This document shows positions 12,913 to 15,223 of a stretch of DNA of 15,223 bases, piece after piece. The notes beneath the pieces are model-generated. The model worked only from the letters and a program-made list of their open reading frames with translations, made no database searches and was not told where the DNA came from. Location of the stretch: assembly GCA_964553885.1 (NCBI GenBank), contig CAZKLP010000015.1, forward strand, positions 1-15,223, written 5' to 3'. Positions within the stretch are counted from its first letter, which is position 1, and every line of letters starts with the position of its first letter. This stretch comes from JACPHB01 sp964553885. GTDB lineage: Bacteria; Patescibacteriota; Minisyncoccia; UBA10092. Both the position numbers and the translations under genes were made by a program.

Positions 12913-13984
12913 CGTAGCTTGCCGTTATTTTTCCCCAATCAAAATCTTTGACCCGTTCGTAATTATTATTTCTAAATCTTTCTTTTGTCGCGCTGTCGGA
13001 AAGAATTTTTATTATTGCCTCGGCGGTTGCCGCGGGATCGTTTTGAGCGACTAAAATACCGGTATAGCCGTCTTTAACGGCGCTTATAGCTCCGCTGTTG
13101 AAAGTCGCCACTATCGGCAATTTTGAAGCCGATGCCTCAAGATAAACTGTGCCAAATCCCTCAAAACGATGGTTATCTTCAATCGGCACCAAGACAAACA
13201 GCTCTGCGTTTCTATAAAACTTAAAAAGCTCGTTATCTTCTATGGCGGAACTTATGAAAAATACCCTATTTTCAAGGTTATTTTCCTTTACAATTTTCCT
13301 AAGTTCGTTCATATATCCCGCTTCTTCATACACTTGACCGACAATAACATAATTAAGATTTGTAATTTTTTTAGCGACAATGCCGAAAGCCCGGATTGAA
13401 TTGTGATACCCTTTTCGCGGTTTAATCGCCCCGACGCCTAAAATATATGGTTTATACTGTTGAAATTCGGTTTTGGCATTTGAAGTCCGAATTCCGGGAA
13501 TCTCGAAGTCAGACTTCGGAGGTTGAGCTCCCGTGTTGGACCAAAAATCAAAGTTAAAACCAACGCCGAGCACCTTAATATCTAAAGCTGGCATCACTTT
13601 ATTTATTTCCTGTTTTGTGTATTCGCTAATTGCGACTATCTGCGCGTAGCGAGAGCTCCACGCGGCAAGTGGCCTGCGCCAAGAATAAAACGGCATCACG
13701 GAATAAGTTCCTAGGGAACTAATCACAATCGGCTTTTTAAGCCCTAAAGAGATAACTTTGGCATAAAAACCAATCGGCCAGATATCTATAGTATGAATGA
13801 TGTCCGATTTTTTAAATATTTTTCTTAAAGTAAAAAAGCGGAATAAAGTATTTCCCAACAAATTGAAATCCGGTATCGCGTAAACTTCATGGCCGAATTT
13901 TCTCAAATTTAAAGCAAGGTCGTGGGCAAACCGACCGCCGCCATCTTTAGTGCCTAAACCGAATGATAATAAACAAATTTTCAT
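12869..13984 (-). CDS. GT4-family glycosyltransferase with in-frame palindromic insert
   Basis: A 371-residue GT-B glycosyltransferase. The N-domain has KICLLSFGLGTKDGGGRFAHDL (start region), DIIHTIDIWPIGFYA (61-75) and ISEYTKQEI (119-127). The C-domain has YILGVGAIKPRKGYHNSIRAF (180-200, abbreviated; donor-phosphate loop), YVIVGQVYEEAGY (212-224) and RFEGFGTVYLEASA (273-286), which holds the E-x7-E pair Glu275/Glu283. Between the domains, residues about 151-175 (GAQPPKSDFEIPGIRTSNAK) do not look like GT4 and come from a palindromic DNA element (13463-13530). The gene's ATG overlaps the TGA of the upstream YfhO-type gene by 4 bases, implying coupled translation. The last residues (about SEKISLSVPR) are encoded antisense to the end of the SGNH gene. 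It is predicted to add a sugar to a lipid-linked or polymer acceptor; donor unknown. Confidence 0.88.
   Translation of the reverse strand: MKICLLSFGLGTKDGGGRFAHDLALNLRKFGHEVYAIPDFNLLGNTLFRFFTLRKIFKKSDIIHTIDIWPIGFYAKVISLGLKKPIVISSLGTYSVMPFYSWRRPLAAWSSRYAQIVAISEYTKQEINKVMPALDIKVLGVGFNFDFWSNTGAQPPKSDFEIPGIRTSNAKTEFQQYKPYILGVGAIKPRKGYHNSIRAFGIVAKKITNLNYVIVGQVYEEAGYMNELRKIVKENNLENRVFFISSAIEDNELFKFYRNAELFVLVPIEDNHRFEGFGTVYLEASASKLPIVATFNSGAISAVKDGYTGILVAQNDPAATAEAIIKILSDSATKERFRNNNYERVKDFDWGKITASYVKVYSEKISLSVPR
13463..13530. repeat. Palindrome-rich element inserted in frame in the GT4 gene
   Basis: Three nested inverted repeats sit together: AATTCGG (13464-13470) with CCGAATT (13487-13493); TTCC-G-GGAA (13492-13500); and CGAAGTC-A-GACTTCG (13504-13518). 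GAAGTC also appears as a direct repeat at 13483 and 13505. The segment is less AT-rich than its surroundings and encodes the non-family peptide between the two GT4 domains. The reading frame is intact. Confidence 0.65.
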
Positions 13985-15223
13985 CTTTTAAAAAATTTAG
14001 GTTTATATTCAAACTCAATCAAATTATTTCCGGCCGGTACTTTTACCGCTTGATAAACATAGTTAGCTCGATAGATCGAAACGGGTTCATTGTTTATTTT
14101 AGCGCTCCAATAAGGACTGGATGACTCACTGAAAACAATCCAACCGCCGGTTTTGCTTTCGGTATTAAACCGTAAATAACCATTTTTATATTCGTAATCA
14201 ATGATTTTTCCGGAAGAAGCGCCACCACAATCACCACCGCATTCTATGCGTGTATCAGCTTTAAAGTCAATGTTGGGTTCCAATAATTGTTTGAGCGCCA
14301 TTTTTTCATCGGATTCAGCCGGTTTTACAGATTTAACAAAATAGAATCTTGGCAAAATATTGTCATTTTCATATATATAAACTGGAACGCCAAATCGCGT
14401 TACTTTTGTTTCAAATACTTTTTTAAATACTTTCTCATCAAGCGAGAAAGCCGAAATTATATATTTTACATTCATCATCGCCAGAATATTCGCCCTTGAT
14501 TCAAAAATTTTAATTTTTTCTTCCGGCTTAAGCCGCGCGTCGGCGATTTTATTTCCGAAATTGGTCCGTTCGCTCAATAGTTCAGATAGCAAGCTGGATA
14601 CGCGCCTGGGTATGGAAGTCTCAAGGCCGTCAATTGAATCAAGGTTGTAAATTAAATTTAAATTAACCGGCAGCATTGCTTTCAAAAATTCCGCCTCATC
14701 ATTTTGATTTGAATGCTCTGCGACCACAACCATTTGATACGTGGCCAAACTGGGCAGTAAACTGTAAATCCTGAAAGTGCCATCCTGTTCTTTCAAAAAC
14801 CGGACGATTTCTGTTTCATCAAAGAAAGAACGGGTAAAACCCGAAGATACCATTGGGCTTGTTACCGCCCATACAAAACCGCTTAGCAAAAAAATATAAA
14901 ACAAGGCAATTCGGTTAAACTTATAAATAAAAATAATTGTCAAAAACGCCGCTATCGCCAAAACAAAAGGAATTACAAAATCCTTGTTAAACAAGCTGAA
15001 CGCATAAAAGTTTGAACCGATCATATTCTCTATTACCTTATGGTAATGTTCAATCGGCAAACCCGTTGTTTTTGGGTAATAATATTTATCAAAATAATTT
15101 TGTGCCCATTTTATGAATGTTGTTTTAAATAAGCCGAGGATATTAACGACGGCAATTAAAGATAAAAACGCGAAAAATAACATTTTAATCCATTTAAATA
15201 CTTTTAACTCTTGAAAATTATTT
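13981..15223 (-). CDS. YfhO-family membrane protein, C-terminal 413 residues (5' end outside window)
   Basis: The frame is open to the window edge, so the ATG at 15181-15183 is internal, not the start: the upstream codons (FQELKVFKWIK) align with the same region of the paralogue at 1087-3561. Visible are the last membrane helices (LFFAFLSLIAVVNILGLF, FVIPFVLAIAAFLTIIF, IALFYIFLLSGFVWAV) and the extracytoplasmic domain with LAMMNVKYIISAF, GVPVYIYENDNILPRFYF and the terminal signature GGWIVFSESSSPYWSAKIN…VPAGNNLIEFEY. IEHYHKVI matches VEHYHNVI in the paralogue. At the linker where the paralogue carries its heptamer-encoded NTKYKIQNTK, this protein has ECGGDCGGASSG. Its likely role is in lipid-linked sugar transfer at the outer membrane face. 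It overlaps the downstream GT4 gene by 4 bases. Confidence 0.85.
   Translation of the reverse strand, partial: NNFQELKVFKWIKMLFFAFLSLIAVVNILGLFKTTFIKWAQNYFDKYYYPKTTGLPIEHYHKVIENMIGSNFYAFSLFNKDFVIPFVLAIAAFLTIIFIYKFNRIALFYIFLLSGFVWAVTSPMVSSGFTRSFFDETEIVRFLKEQDGTFRIYSLLPSLATYQMVVVAEHSNQNDEAEFLKAMLPVNLNLIYNLDSIDGLETSIPRRVSSLLSELLSERTNFGNKIADARLKPEEKIKIFESRANILAMMNVKYIISAFSLDEKVFKKVFETKVTRFGVPVYIYENDNILPRFYFVKSVKPAESDEKMALKQLLEPNIDFKADTRIECGGDCGGASSGKIIDYEYKNGYLRFNTESKTGGWIVFSESSSPYWSAKINNEPVSIYRANYVYQAVKVPAGNNLIEFEYKPKFFKR

Overview
This AT-rich window reads as part of a surface-polysaccharide and envelope locus from an uncultivated bacterium. A Patescibacteria (Candidate Phyla Radiation) host, probably Parcubacteria-like, is my best guess. 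The reasons are very AT-rich spacers, few Shine-Dalgarno sequences, several large YfhO-type membrane proteins interspersed with GT4 glycosyltransferases and small SAM methyltransferases, and a solitary winged-helix/Cas2-like protein. TGA is used as a stop, so this is not the recoded (TGA = Gly) Gracilibacteria/SR1 group. The assignment rests on protein style only; there is no rRNA or marker gene here.

Layout: 1-1071 holds the 3' end of an unidentified gene and a methyltransferase on the plus strand. A large YfhO-family membrane protein (1087-3561, minus) diverges from a Wzx-type flippase (3608-4855, plus), which converges on a CmcI/Methyltransf_24-like methyltransferase (4843-5613, minus). 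A short island at about 5690-6455 carries a PaaX-like winged-helix/Cas2-fold protein bracketed by two homologous palindromic elements; this is the most unusual object here. A translationally coupled methyltransferase and GT4 pair follows (8312 to 6493, minus).

The stretch 8449-10364 differs in style. It has a secreted LamG protein with tail-fibre-like repeats and a 69-residue unknown protein, both with near-consensus sigma70-type promoters and purine-rich ribosome binding sites. On the plus strand, 10429-12912 encodes an AlgI-type MBOAT O-acyltransferase and an SGNH/AlgX-like partner, a likely O-acetylation module. Finally, 12869-15223 (minus) holds a GT4 glycosyltransferase coupled to the 3' part of a second YfhO-type protein that runs off the window.

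How they may work together (inference): the GT4 enzymes and methyltransferases build and modify an envelope glycan on a lipid carrier, the flippase moves it outward, the YfhO-type proteins act on lipid-linked sugars at the outer face, and the MBOAT/SGNH pair adds acyl groups. The secreted LamG protein could bind glycans on self or on a host cell. Several genes contain small repeats inside their coding frames (1336-1370, 13463-13530, 1065-1086), suggesting active microevolution of this locus.
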